Assembly (NCBI GenBank): GCA_946803715.1
Contig: CAMPET010000016.1
Span: forward strand, 266,936-284,002
Origin: Beroe ovata
Lineage: Eukaryota > Ctenophora > Nuda > Beroida > Beroidae
Direction of reading: 5' to 3'
DNA: 17,067 nt
Part shown: piece after piece, positions 1 through 9,066 of the stretch
Layout of the letters: the number at the start of each line of letters is the position of its first letter
Numbering within the stretch: position 1 is the stretch's first letter
The notes under the pieces: generated by a model
Databases searched by the model: none
Seen by the model: only the letters and a program-made list of their open reading frames with translations
Told to the model about the DNA's origin: nothing
Made by a program: the position numbers and the translations under genes

Positions 1-16
1 GTGTGTGTGTGTGTGT
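1..16. repeat. (GT)n microsatellite at window edge
   Basis: Perfect GT dinucleotides from the first base, so truncated by the window edge. Confidence 0.9.
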
Positions 17-1442
17 ATATTGTGTTCCTCCACTGTCAATCATTATCATACTTCCTGACAATCGACAACTGATATCGAATAATAATGTGTGTGTACAGTG
101 TGTGTGTGTGTGTGTGGACTGTGGATGAAGACTTAATCAGTTTATTTCATTGTCAAAACTAGGGGTATACTCGCGTACTTTGTTCATGACAATTTCATAT
201 ACACACGGGTGTCTATTGACAGATGAGAGGTTGTAGAATTTTGACAAGCTGCGATAACAGTTCTTATTATGGTAGTATTATCGATACTCTACTCAAAGAC
301 AATGTCAATTATTAATACCCCGTAGTATCTATCTCAAGTATGTGAGAAAACCCTCAACAACGGTTTAGTGTTTGGGTATTATTATTCTTTGAGTTGTTGA
401 CTCTGCCATATTGGTGTGCCATAAGTGAAGGGACAATGGCCGAAATAAACAGTTATATATGACAATGTTAAACTGTCTACACACAAGTGTTGGTGTATAT
501 GTGAGTGTGTGTGTGTGGAAATTTGTTTGAATATTTCTCTGAATATCCGGTAAATGAATGCCGTATAACTACTTATAAGAAGAGTTCTGAATACCTACAT
601 GCAAACAGCTATATGTTTTATTATTCCAAAAAAATAATAATTTTCGGAGTTGAATTCGCAAAAATTGAGGTTTCGCTATTTACATGTGCATGCAAGTTGA
701 ATGTGATAGGTTTATTTTTGGTCACATGGACAGCGCAGCTTGGTTGTCAGACATACCGAAAATGAAATTGACTAAATTTACACGTGATTCATCCAGCTGT
801 GTTGTGCAGACAGTCACGTATACGACTATAGTTCTTGCGCCAAGGCGCGCACAGACACATGTGTCGCGCAAAGTGTCGCGAGCAGTGCAAACTCTGTACT
901 TGCGATTGTTTCGGCGACACCCACACACATCACACACATACATAGTAGCATATTTTAGGTGCTAATTATCATTATTCAGGCAGGTCTTATCGATGTTTAA
1001 GAACTATGTCCCGACCTCCATAGATGTAAATATGTTAGTAAATATGAATAAGAAGTGAACAAGTAGCATAGTATTAACAGGAGGAAGCTGGGTTTAGCAC
1101 GGCGTGTTATTTAATAATTATTAGTGATATGTTTCCGTCGCACATGAATAATGAATATATGGACATCGACCTTAATTACATGTCTACTAGTACTACGAGC
1201 AGACTTTGTAGGCTCTTGAGTGTTACAGATTCAATCTAACTGACGAGCACTCAGAAGTTAGATTTCAGATCTCAGATTTCTTATCTACTATATGCAAGGA
1301 GATGTAAGTGGTGAAAGAAGTGTCAATTGCAAATTGTAAAGTAGTGTCAATGGAAGTGGTCGTGACTGGTGTACAAAGGGTGTTATAGTAGTAAGAGAGG
1401 TGTCAGAAAGAGAGGTGTGAAGATTGACACCTTCTGTTTCAG
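1..1442. other. Upstream ESRP intron, no exon found
   Basis: I looked for the exon holding the first half of RRM2 (an LRGLP-like RNP2) in phase 0 and saw none. The stretch holds (GT)n at 1-16 and 103-116 and a CG-containing patch at 830-930 with no convincing ORF. Probably one long intron continuing beyond the window. Confidence 0.5.
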
Positions 1443-1543
1443 GTGTTACTGGTTGGTGAGGAGAAGACGAATGAGGAGAATGTCCTCATACTCAGACACC
1501 TAGACGGTACTTGCACTGGGGAAGCATTCCTCTTTTTCTACAA
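1443..1543 (+). CDS. ESRP: ESRP exon A: second half of RRM2 with RNP1
   Basis: The acceptor is ttctgtttcag ending at 1442 and the donor GTGAGT starts at 1544. Phase 0 in, two bases out. It encodes VLLVGEEKTNEENV, then LILRHLDGTCTGEAFLFFY. The H-x-D-G-x-x-T-G-[DE]-A-F pattern is the beta2-beta3 (RNP1) part of a quasi-RRM. I found no exon for the first half of this RRM in 1-1442. Confidence 0.78.
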
Positions 1544-2203
1544 GTGAGTTCTCTTCAAATAAATTATCACAATCTTGTTGATTCACTTACAGTATAAATT
1601 GTGCTACAGTATAAATTGTGCTTATACCGTCTGGTATAGCCGGATTTCAGGGTGGGTGTGGCAGGTTTTGTGAGTGGGTGTGGCTAAGCCAACTGCATAA
1701 ATGTTGTGAAGACGTGTGCGTGACTTGGGTATATGCTATAGAACAGGGTGTGGCTTTGTGTGGCATAGTGTGTGGGTGTGGTTTACTGATTAATATAAAT
1801 AGGGCAAGCTCCCTTTCAAGCCATGTAACTCAGTTTAATAAGCTGCAACAATAGGACACAGTCCGTATTATTGCCGCCAATTGGTTATCCTAGTATCAGC
1901 ACTTTTACGATGGCCATCTCAAAACATATTGTGACATTGTGTTAAACAGTAGCACTCAAGTCTACCCTATTATTCTAAACACCACGGGTGATTTCAATTG
2001 TCAACAACCAGTTTTTCACGGGGAAACATGAAAATAGTGTACAGTTTTTATCGTTAGTGCGTCTAACAGAGTTTAAACATAATAATTCAGTAGGTATAAC
2101 ACTAGAGAAGACCTCACCATGTATGCCCAACTCGCTCAATGCATTTTCGCTGCCCTGTAAACTGCATGAATTTTATGTTTATACAGGACACACGCAAACA
2201 CAC

Positions 2204-2234
<31 letters not shown>

Positions 2235-2952
2235 TGTTACACATATTTGTGAAAATATACACAAGCAATGATTTTAAACACTAACCTGCTGAATGACACA
2301 CATAAATCTTGTTTATTATGACAGTTAAATCACAGTCAGTAATGAGTAAGCATAATGTGTCCGTCTGATTAAGGTTCGCAAAAAAGTAAGTGAAAGTTCC
2401 AATTGTCGATTGTCAGGGCTGTCCAGCCTTTTACAAAAGTTGAAGGCATGGTTCCTCTATAACTGTTCTAGGTATATAACTGCTCGTCTAAGTGTGGGAA
2501 ACCGTAGTAATACACTGGTTTTTAGACGGGGATGGAGGGAAAGAATGCAGACAGCACGCGGCCGTGTCCGTTGACTCACAGTTGCTCCGTGTTGTGCCAC
2601 GGCAGGAGACGCAGTTTTCGGAGTCACGATTTACAAAGGAATTGTTCAAGCGTTGATATACGGCGGTAACTGTTACACTCGGTGTTATTATGACAAAGTG
2701 TTACAGCTGGTTTTGATATGCGGTTCTTGAAAAAGTGATGATATCACTAGAACTACCAAGATGGAACCACAGTCATTGACACACAGTCATTGACACACAA
2801 ACATTGACCCACAAACATTCACACGCGGAAGCAAGCCTAAACATACGCACAAAGCTGACGAATTTCCCAAGGAAACGACATTTCATGATCGGAGTTGTGT
2901 GTGACGTGTGTGTGTGAGTATTATGTGTGTGTTTGTGCGGCTGTGTAATGTG

Positions 2953-2985
<33 letters not shown>

Positions 2986-5900
2986 TTGTGTGCCACATAT
3001 TTACACGAGTCCTACAATACATACTCAACACATAGTAGCATCTAGGTGGTGTGACGCGGTGTAGTAATATCACATTATTATTACCAATACTACTACTCCT
3101 ACTACTACCACAGTACCACATTAAACTTATAGAATGTTTGGCATTTTAGTAGAGGGAACTTTCTGAAGTTGGAGACATTGGTCATATTCCCAATGACGGC
3201 ATACTTTTCTCTAATTCAGCTTCCAAATCTTTCGTGTATAATATTCCTGTCGATACTGCAAATGGGTTACATTATAATTCAAATTTGTGGGTTAAGCTGC
3301 TGTGATTTGGTCTCGTACTCAAACCATTAGACACGTTCATACACTCACGTTTACTTTGTTAACCATACTCTCAAATCACCATACTCTCAAATCACCATAC
3401 TCTCAAATCACGATTAACCTTGGCCTTGGTGTTACAGAAGATGTGCGAATAAGAAAGATTCAAAAAGCACATTCTTTCTTTTTTAAGTTTCTTGTATTAC
3501 AAATGTATGAATATGGGTCAACAGATTCGTATGCGTTTTTTCGGAAGCGCGCACAGATCGAATAGATGCAAAGTTTCAATATTCATGAGTTCATGCTAGC
3601 TTTTAGGTGATGATTTATACAACCTTCTTTCAATAGTGATGAATACGCAGGACATGAAAAACTTCTCTGCTTCTATGTTTGTCTCTTTATTTGTTTGTCT
3701 GTCTGTCTGTTTGTTCGTTCGTTTGTTAGTTCGTTCTGTTTGTTCGTTCGTTGTTAGTTTTTCTTTTTGTTCGTTTGTTCGTTTGGTTGTCCGTTTGTAT
3801 GTTTGTTAATCTGTCTTTTTATTCGTTCGTTCGTTCGTTTGTTTGTCTGTTCGTTTGTCTGTTTGTTTGTTTGTTTGTTTGTGCTCATCTCCCCCTTCTC
3901 CCGCAGTGAAGAGGACGCGGCATCGCTCGCCGGCACGGCACTGACACCAGATCGCAAGGTACAGGTACAGTGGAGTAACAAAGCGGAGATTCAACAATGC
4001 CTGACAAGTCTGGGATATCTGTCACCGTCAGTGACACCTGTCGCACCTCTCAACCACTCCCTCTCAGCTCTGTCACTCAGGTACATGTCAGGTACTATGT
4101 CAGGTGGTGTCAGAATATGAGGGTTATCAGGGGGTCTAGTTGTCTGGGATTCTTATTGTCAGGCCGCACACACAGTAGTCAGGTAGCTGTTCTCAGGGGG
4201 TCTAGTTGTCAGGTAGCTGTTGTCAGTTAGGTGTTATCAGATTATCTCATTGGTGGATTCGGTGTCAGTGTCAGTATTATCAAAAGGTGTCAGGCTGCAA
4301 TCATAGTTGTGCTCGAACATCAATTCTCAGAATGTCGATCTCGACCATACATCCTGTTTTATCAATTATCGATTACACCGTAATTCGTTACACAATAATA
4401 AGGAAAGCGAGCTATAGCTTATTTTATTGGTTTAAAATATCACGATTCAATTACCTTCAATCAACTTCCATCCCTGTGCGCATTTCCTTGTATAATACGT
4501 ACCCAATTCTGTGTATTGTGCGTGTGTCTGTGTGTCTGTGAGTGTTCGTGTGTCTGTGTGTCTGTGAGTGTGCGTGTGTCTGTATGTGTCTTTGTGTGTG
4601 TGTGTGTGTGCGTATGTGTCTGTGTGTGTGTGTGTCTCCTTGTGTGTGTCTGTTTGTGTGTCTGTGTGTATCTGTTTGCTCCTGAGTTCTGGGTCTATAN
4701 AACCACTCCCTCTCAGCTCTGTCACTCAGGTACGTGACAGGTACTATGTCAGGTGGTGTCAGAATATTATTATTCTCAGGGGGAATAGTTGTAATCACAG
4801 TTGCAATCACAGTTGTGCTCGAACATCAATTCTCAGAATGTCGATCATACATCCTGTTTTGTCAATTATCGATTGCACCGTAATTCGTTACACAATAATA
4901 AGGACAGCGAGCTATAGCTTATTTTATTGGTTTAAAATCTCACGATTCAATTACCTTCAATTAACTTCCATCCCTGTGCGCATTTCCTTGTATAATACGT
5001 ACCCAATTCTGTGTAACGCTGTTATCATTGTATGTGTGTCTGTGTGTCTGTGAGTGTGCGTGTGTCTGTATGTGTCTGTGTGTCTGTGTGTGTGTGAGTA
5101 TGTGTCTGTGTGTCTGTGTGTGTGTCTGCTTGTGTGTGTGTCTGTTTGTGTGTCTGTGTGTATCTGTTTGCTCCTGAGTTCTGGGTCTATATTTGTGTAG
5201 CTCACATGTGTGTGTGTGTGTGTACATAATATTGACACGATCAGAGGTAAGAACTGTCAGAACCATGTCACATTCTCCCTTATAATGATCTATTGTTATG
5301 ACATTTGGTGGAAAACAATGCCCATTGTACACCTGTAGGACATAGTGAAGTTCATCTTTTGTTCTCATTGAATTGTGGCAATGATTTTGACATTTGTTAA
5401 TCCTTGCCCTCCAACTATTAACTATTGTAATGTTGAAGTTCAAGGAAATTCTATAGCCACACGATAAATTTCGTGATCGTCACAAGTTTAAGTCATGGAT
5501 ACGAATGTGACGTGAAATATGTGTATAACTGTAAACTGTATAGTGTTATTCAAGTTGTGGAATATTCAATATTATGATCACAGGTCCTTGAGTTTTTGCG
5601 TGCAATGGTCGATACGAAATGTTGATCTTGAAACTTATCACACACGTCGGCAGAATGTCCTGCGAGCAGCGCAAACTTATCTCTTATAACTCAATATGTG
5701 TGAAAATCGCAGGCTTTAGCGACTGAATGGAACGCGCGAAAAAAATATTGTGTTGTATCACTACGATGCAGCGCTCACTACGTCAAATTTTTGCGCGCGC
5801 GTGGGAAAATTTCTTTTCGTCGTGTCACGAAGTGGAAAACTACTATTATTCTACCTGACAGTTTAACATATCTCAGTTCTCAATTCTAATCGGGTGTATT

Positions 5901-7180
5901 ATTTCAGCCCTCCCGCATCGCCCCCAACACGGGACTGCATACACATCAAGGGATTGTCACAGAACGTCACTGAAAATGACATTGTCAACTTCCTGTCAAA
6001 CTACCAGTCGTCTCTGATATGGACACACATCCACTACAGCCCCAAAAGGAAATGTACTGGAAGTGCGTATGTACAGATGTGTAACAGTGACGAGGCTGTC
6101 AGATCCTCTAACGAGTGCAACCAGAAATTCTTCACTGACTGGTATGTGCAAACTGTAATGCCAGGCATGCCAGCATAGCAGTATGCGATCCAAATGACTG
6201 CTACTTCGTAACTAGCTGAGTCATAAGATGACTGAGATCAGTGATTTCCTCCCCTCCTAACCCCTCCCCCAGCACCGGGAGTCGTATTGTGGAAGTTGTG
6301 CCATGCAGCCAGGAGGAAATGATAACATCAGTGAGGAGTTCCTACTTCCTCACGCATTCCTCCTACTCTGTACTTATCGGATCCAATGCTGCTGCGTTCA
6401 ACGCAGCTACACCTCAACTCGTGCAACCAAGAATGTACCTTCAACCTCAGGTAACAATGATGAAACCTAGCGAATAAAGACCACGATTGAAGTTGAATTA
6501 ATCCACTCTGGACGTATGAAATTGGCATCGCTATTTTTGATATCCACGCAATAGCTCCCAACTCTCAGATGCCTGCACCCGGACTAGTCTATTACTATCC
6601 CACTGCCATTCCGCTGAATGGCGCTTACGGCGCAGCTGCGGGCGTCATGGCGGCAGCCGCAGCGACGCCAACCCCAATGGTGCGGTATCGAGCGGCAGCT
6701 GCGGCCGCCGCCGCCGGCGCCTACCTTCCTGCGCCTCCTGAAATGATGGATTATACTACCATTTACAACGGGGTATGTGTTCTATGAACAACTGAATCTG
6801 TGTTTATGCATTTCAAGATAGCATAATTTAACGTTCGAGCATGCTCGACGACTATGTTTGGATTTAGTTAGGTGGTCTAGGTATTCCTCGTTCTCTCTCA
6901 CACTCATTATCTGCTCATTATCTAATTATCACGTACCACATCAGGGTTATCATCATGAGATGCAGACAAGCCCTACCATGGAATACTTCACTGCCCCACA
7001 ACTCGTGTCTGACTTCAAACACGCACAGTGAGTAATGTCGGTTTTCTGTAAGAAGGTGGTCAATAAACTGTGAATTGTTCGTCATCAGGTTTCCGAGATC
7101 CGTCAGTTTGCTGTAAGAAGATTGTCAGAGAGTTTTTCTAATTCCTAATTTCTCACAGGCACGTTGCATTCACTCAGTAG
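1443..7180 (+). CDS. ESRP: ESRP/Fusilli-family splicing regulator, 3' part of gene (7 exons, 5' end outside window)
   Basis: Join 1443-1543, 3907-4080, 5908-6141, 6273-6450, 6569-6772, 6945-7027, 7159-7180: 996 nt, 331 residues plus TAG, all phases consistent. ESRPs are nuclear RRM proteins that bind GU-rich pre-mRNA and set epithelial splicing patterns. Seen here: the C-terminal half of a quasi-RRM with RNP1-like CTGEAFLFF, then RKVQVQWSNKAEIQQCL, which matches the family's RYIEL..STAAEVQQVL end of RRM2. A complete RRM3 follows, with RNP2 CIHIKG and RNP1 CTGSAYVQM, closing with RIVEVVPCSQEEM, close to the ESRP2 RYVEVVPCSTEEM as I remember it. The tail is Ala/Tyr/Pro-rich and ends HAQHVAFTQ. 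RRM order and spacing separate it from hnRNP H/F and GRSF1. The protein is divergent, so the family call rests mainly on the RRM2 and RRM3 ends. The start codon, RRM1 and the first half of RRM2 must lie upstream of position 1. Confidence 0.8.
1589..1622 (+). repeat. 17-bp perfect tandem repeat, 2 copies
   Basis: acagtataaattgtgct occurs twice head-to-tail (1589-1605, 1606-1622), 45 bp after the donor of ESRP exon A. Confidence 0.9.
1654..1802 (+). promoter_or_regulatory. Cluster of GGGTGTGG boxes followed by a TATA-like box
   Basis: GGGTGTGG occurs at 1654, 1676, 1746 and 1773 (CACCC-box/KLF-type on the other strand), with TATAAATAG at 1794-1802. The arrangement looks like a core promoter inside the ESRP intron: either an internal promoter or a piece of a transposable element. 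Weak without transcript data. Confidence 0.25.
2188..2234. repeat. (CA)n microsatellite with CACGCAAA variants
   Basis: Imperfect then perfect CA dinucleotides in the intron between ESRP exons A and B. Confidence 0.92.
2770..2829 (+). repeat. Degenerate tandem repeat, about 15 bp unit, 4 copies
   Basis: Units read cagtcattgacacac, cagtcattgacacac, aaacattgacccac, aaacattcacacg: two identical copies, then two diverging ones. Confidence 0.75.
2894..2992 (+). repeat. (GT)n-rich tract in ESRP intron
   Basis: Interrupted GT dinucleotides, perfect at about 2949-2985. In the transcript it would be a long UG repeat. Confidence 0.92.
3362..3409 (+). repeat. 16-bp perfect tandem repeat, 3 copies
   Basis: accatactctcaaatc three times without mismatch (3362-3377, 3378-3393, 3394-3409). 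Confidence 0.95.
3676..3882 (+). repeat. TTTG/TTCG/TCTG tetranucleotide tract before exon B acceptor
   Basis: About 200 bp of T-rich tetranucleotides ending 25 nt before the exon B acceptor at 3905-3906. It extends the pyrimidine-rich region in front of the splice site. Translated on either strand it gives long Ser/Cys/Phe or Thr/Asn/Lys repeats that are not proteins. Confidence 0.93.
3907..4080 (+). CDS. ESRP: ESRP exon B: end of RRM2 and linker
   Basis: The acceptor is ccttctcccgcag ending at 3906, directly downstream of a 200-bp T/G-rich tetranucleotide tract. The first base completes the Asn codon begun by exon A. The exon encodes EEDAASLAG, then RKVQVQWSNKAEIQQCL (end of RRM2 plus the following helix) and a Ser/Pro/Leu linker. 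It ends tcactcag before GTACAT at 4081, leaving two bases. An internal AAG/GTACAG at about 3957 looks like a donor but would remove the conserved RRM end. The last 29 nt of this exon recur at 4701-4729. Confidence 0.8.
4052..4699 (+). repeat. Tandem near-duplicate, copy 1 (ESRP exon B end and intron)
   Basis: Runs from the last 29 nt of exon B to gggtctata at 4699, just before the N at 4700. It matches 4701-5191 over long blocks (for example around 4310-4510) with scattered substitutions. It contains an extra stretch of about 150 bp near 4110-4300 and a longer GT-rich tract. Confidence 0.85.
4511..4676 (+). repeat. GT-rich tract (TGTGTCTG family), copy 1
   Basis: TGTG/TGTCTG repeats inside duplicate copy 1. 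His/Thr-rich ORFs on the minus strand are by-products of this repeat. Confidence 0.92.
4700..4700. other. Ambiguous base (N) at junction of the two near-duplicates
   Basis: The only non-ACGT base in the window. It falls exactly where copy 1 ends and copy 2 starts again inside exon B, so it marks an assembly join. Confidence 0.95.
4701..5191 (+). repeat. Tandem near-duplicate, copy 2
   Basis: Starts right after the N with the exon B 3' end and a donor GTACGT (GTACAT in copy 1). It runs through the same intron blocks and GT-rich tract to gggtctata at 5191, after which unique sequence follows. It carries no acceptor for the exon fragment, so it is not a usable second exon by itself. Most simply the second haplotype of the same locus; see findings. 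Confidence 0.85.
5029..5171 (+). repeat. GT-rich tract (TGTGTCTG family), copy 2
   Basis: Counterpart of 4511-4676 in duplicate copy 2, with a different repeat count, as expected for two microsatellite alleles. Confidence 0.92.
5207..5223 (+). repeat. Short (GT)n
   Basis: Perfect GT run immediately beyond the duplicated segment. Confidence 0.85.
5224..5907. other. Rest of ESRP intron before RRM3 exon
   Basis: No exon seen. A CG-containing stretch at 5645-5825 includes gcgagcagcgcaaact, nearly the same as gcgagcagtgcaaact near 878-893, so both may belong to one dispersed repeat. Confidence 0.45.
5908..6141 (+). CDS. ESRP: ESRP exon C: most of RRM3
   Basis: The acceptor gtattatttcag ends at 5907. 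The first C completes AGC (Ser) with exon B, giving SPPASPPTRDC, which matches the short Pro-rich lead-in and RDC that opens RRM3 in ESRPs. RNP2 is CIHIKG and RNP1 is CTGSAYVQM; usual family residues are [VI]RLRG and SGDAFIQM, so both are divergent. The donor is GTATGT at 6142, with two bases carried over. Confidence 0.85.
6273..6450 (+). CDS. ESRP: ESRP exon D: last strand of RRM3 and start of tail
   Basis: The acceptor is cccctcccccag ending at 6272. A second in-frame acceptor, ccgggag ending at 6281, would drop three residues (TGS) and fit the RRM spacing better. The exon encodes RIVEVVPCSQEEM, the most diagnostic ESRP stretch in the window, then a Ser/Ala/Gln-rich region ending MYLQPQ. 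The donor is GTAACA at 6451, phase 0. Confidence 0.85.
6569..6772 (+). CDS. ESRP: ESRP exon E: Ala/Tyr/Pro-rich tail
   Basis: The acceptor is aactctcag ending at 6568; the donor GTATGT is at 6773; phase 0 on both sides (68 codons). It encodes PGLVYYYPTAIPLNGAYG, two alanine runs (five, then eight) and PAPPEMMDYTTIYNG. The alanine runs use mixed GCx codons, so they are not a simple trinucleotide expansion. YYYP-like tails are typical of ESRP C-termini. Local GC content is far above that of the flanking introns. Confidence 0.82.
6945..7027 (+). CDS. ESRP: ESRP exon F: C-terminal tail
   Basis: The acceptor is accacatcag ending at 6944; the donor GTGAGT is at 7028. It reads GYHHEMQTSPTMEYFTAPQL, then VSDFKHA, with two bases left over. 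The call rests on phase continuity and strong splice sites rather than on sequence similarity. Confidence 0.72.
7159..7180 (+). CDS. ESRP: ESRP exon G: last coding exon
   Basis: The acceptor is tttctcacag ending at 7158. The G completes CAG (Gln) with exon F, then HVAFTQ and a TAG stop at 7178-7180. It is a short coding part of a larger terminal exon carrying the 3' UTR. Confidence 0.68.
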
Positions 7181-7579
7181 CCGGACACCAACACTTAAAC
7201 CAACACCAACACCATTCCGTACAAAGGAAGATGCGTAAGAAATGTTGAAAGAGAAGAATGTTGAAAAAGAAAAGGAAGGAGCAAGGACCCAGCTCTATAA
7301 TCATATACGGACTGTATCGCATTAATCTCACTATATAACTGTGTTTTTGATTGTGTACGTTATTTAACGTCGAATTACGTGACTTTTTCGCACTTGACAG
7401 TATCATTGTAGCCTGATTCAATTGTGTGTCGTTCTGTTTGTTTCAAGTAGCCACCCACCGACACACAAAGTCACTCATCATAAAATATAAATGTTAACGA
7501 TGGCAACACGCGGCAATGTTCGTTATGATTAACAATGTTTGATACTCAAATTGCGTATTTACGACTCATTTATTAAGAC

Positions 7580-7585
7580 AATAAA
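7580..7585 (+). terminator. Candidate polyadenylation signal AATAAA (proximal)
   Basis: Canonical hexamer 400 nt after the ESRP stop, followed by a T-rich downstream element at 7608-7625. Good position for the end of this mRNA. Confidence 0.5.
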
Positions 7586-9060
7586 CGTATATTCTTATTT
7601 ATTATATATTTTTGATTTTTTTTCGATATATGACCAATGTTTTAGTAACTATATATACGAAATAGCAATATATGATTTTTGATTATAGAGCTATTTATTA
7701 TTAACGTTATAAACGATTAAATGATGCGATTCTAAGTAGTGAATAGCGAAAGATGCAAAAGATTAGATGGCGAACATAGTTAATTTAGATAGAAACTGTT
7801 AGGTTGAAAGGACCTTGTGATATTATTAAGTCTGTTTGATATATATGATGATGTTTGTGATTGTTTAGTAATGATAAAAATTGTTCCTGTGATGTATTGT
7901 GATGGTATATTTTGCTGTAAAATGTTTCTAAAACCTGTTGTGATTCAGACCCTTTTCTTATATTATCTTATCTCAAATCCACGATCAGTTCACTTCTTTA
8001 AAATATGTTTACACATTTACTGATCGTTTCATCCTTTCAGTTGACTAAGATAGATATTCTTAAATAATCGAAAACAAATTTCTTGAAGTAGGGCTCTGTT
8101 GGACGATTTAAATGATTTGTGAAAGCATTTTCGCGATAAGCGTGACCTATCTTTCCTTAAACTTGATCATTATCTGTATTTATTTGATTGTCCCTCGAAA
8201 ATTCAGTGCGCTACCAGCTAATACCATCTTACAGAAAAAGATGAACTTCGAATATCCCTGGGTTTTTGAGGGACAAGATTTAATAACACTTGATTGTTCC
8301 TTTTTGCATCGAGTTTCGACATACATTGTACTGATCTAATGACTAATTGTTGACCATTGTTATTGAGATAACGTTGATATGATGTTACGTTAGTACACGG
8401 TTAACTCAACGTTAGTCTACCGCTTATTTAACGGCAATTTAACGTTCGATGTTGTTGTCTCTATGTGTGTTGTGGAACGGGCCTTTGGCTAGTATCAGAT
8501 TTTCAGTACCAATTTTGATATTTTTGCTCGAAGATTTATTTATACTGATTTTATTATGGCAGATAAATAGGGAGTGTGGACGTTGCCTCTGGTGTGTTTT
8601 TTGCATGGACACACACACATACTACTGCGTACTTTCTGCTCTTTTTAGAATCAAGTTTACGAGAGTTTTATCTTCATGTTTAGACTTTTATTTTCGAGTT
8701 TTATCAAGATATTATTGCCCACAATTGTGTACTACCTCTGCTACAACTATGTAGGTCAAATGAATCAAGCTATAAAGCCGATCGTGGGTGACAAATTGTT
8801 TAATAATATACGTTCTAAGTCAAAGTTATTATTATTTGAATGATTTTCGTATCCTCTAATGATGCAAAAGTTCTGCAATTGAGTAATAAGAATGCTTGAA
8901 TCTGTGTCGAGAGATTCGAAATCGATGAAAATGTTATAGATAACTTATTTGATATTATATATATGATGATATGTTCGAAATGATAAATGAGAATATTAAT
9001 TATTGATGAAAAGTGATTGAAATAAGTTTTCTGCATTTTGCTAGTTTATATGAGAACGTC

Positions 9061-9066
9061 AATAAA
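9061..9066 (+). terminator. Candidate polyadenylation signal AATAAA (distal)
   Basis: Canonical hexamer about 1.9 kb after the ESRP stop with T-rich sequence about 40 nt downstream (9105-9125). It would give a long 3' UTR isoform. Hexamers are common in AT-rich DNA, so this is weaker than the proximal one. Confidence 0.3.

Larger units (their letters stand above)
7181..9066 (+). other. ESRP 3' UTR and AT-rich downstream flank
   Basis: This stretch follows the ESRP stop. It becomes strongly AT-rich after about 7550, with many TATAT and TTTT runs. Short ORFs in it have no splice context or recognisable motif. The true transcript end is probably near one of the AATAAA signals at 7580 or 9061. 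Confidence 0.55.

Noticed and set aside
505-965. Overlapping + and - ORFs of 70-95 codons
   Set aside because: No motif, no splice context, and no match to the missing first half of RRM2.
1618-1854. ORF rich in Cys/Trp/Gly
   Set aside because: Follows from the GGGTGTGG repeats; lies in an intron with no supporting splice sites.
2531-2665. Short ORF beginning ATGGAGGGAAAG in the ESRP intron
   Set aside because: Only about 44 codons, no recognisable motif, no evidence of splicing.
3754-3997. Minus-strand ORFs rich in Thr/Asn/Lys/Gln repeats
   Set aside because: They are translations of the tetranucleotide tract upstream of exon B; no protein family, and the opposite strand carries a real exon.
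4701-4729. A possible second copy of the exon B end as a usable extra exon
   Set aside because: It has a donor but no acceptor and starts right at the N; the unmerged-haplotype explanation is simpler.
4447-5443. Long minus-strand His/Thr-rich and plus-strand Cys/Val-rich ORFs
   Set aside because: Products of GT-rich microsatellites and of the duplicated segment; some cross the N.
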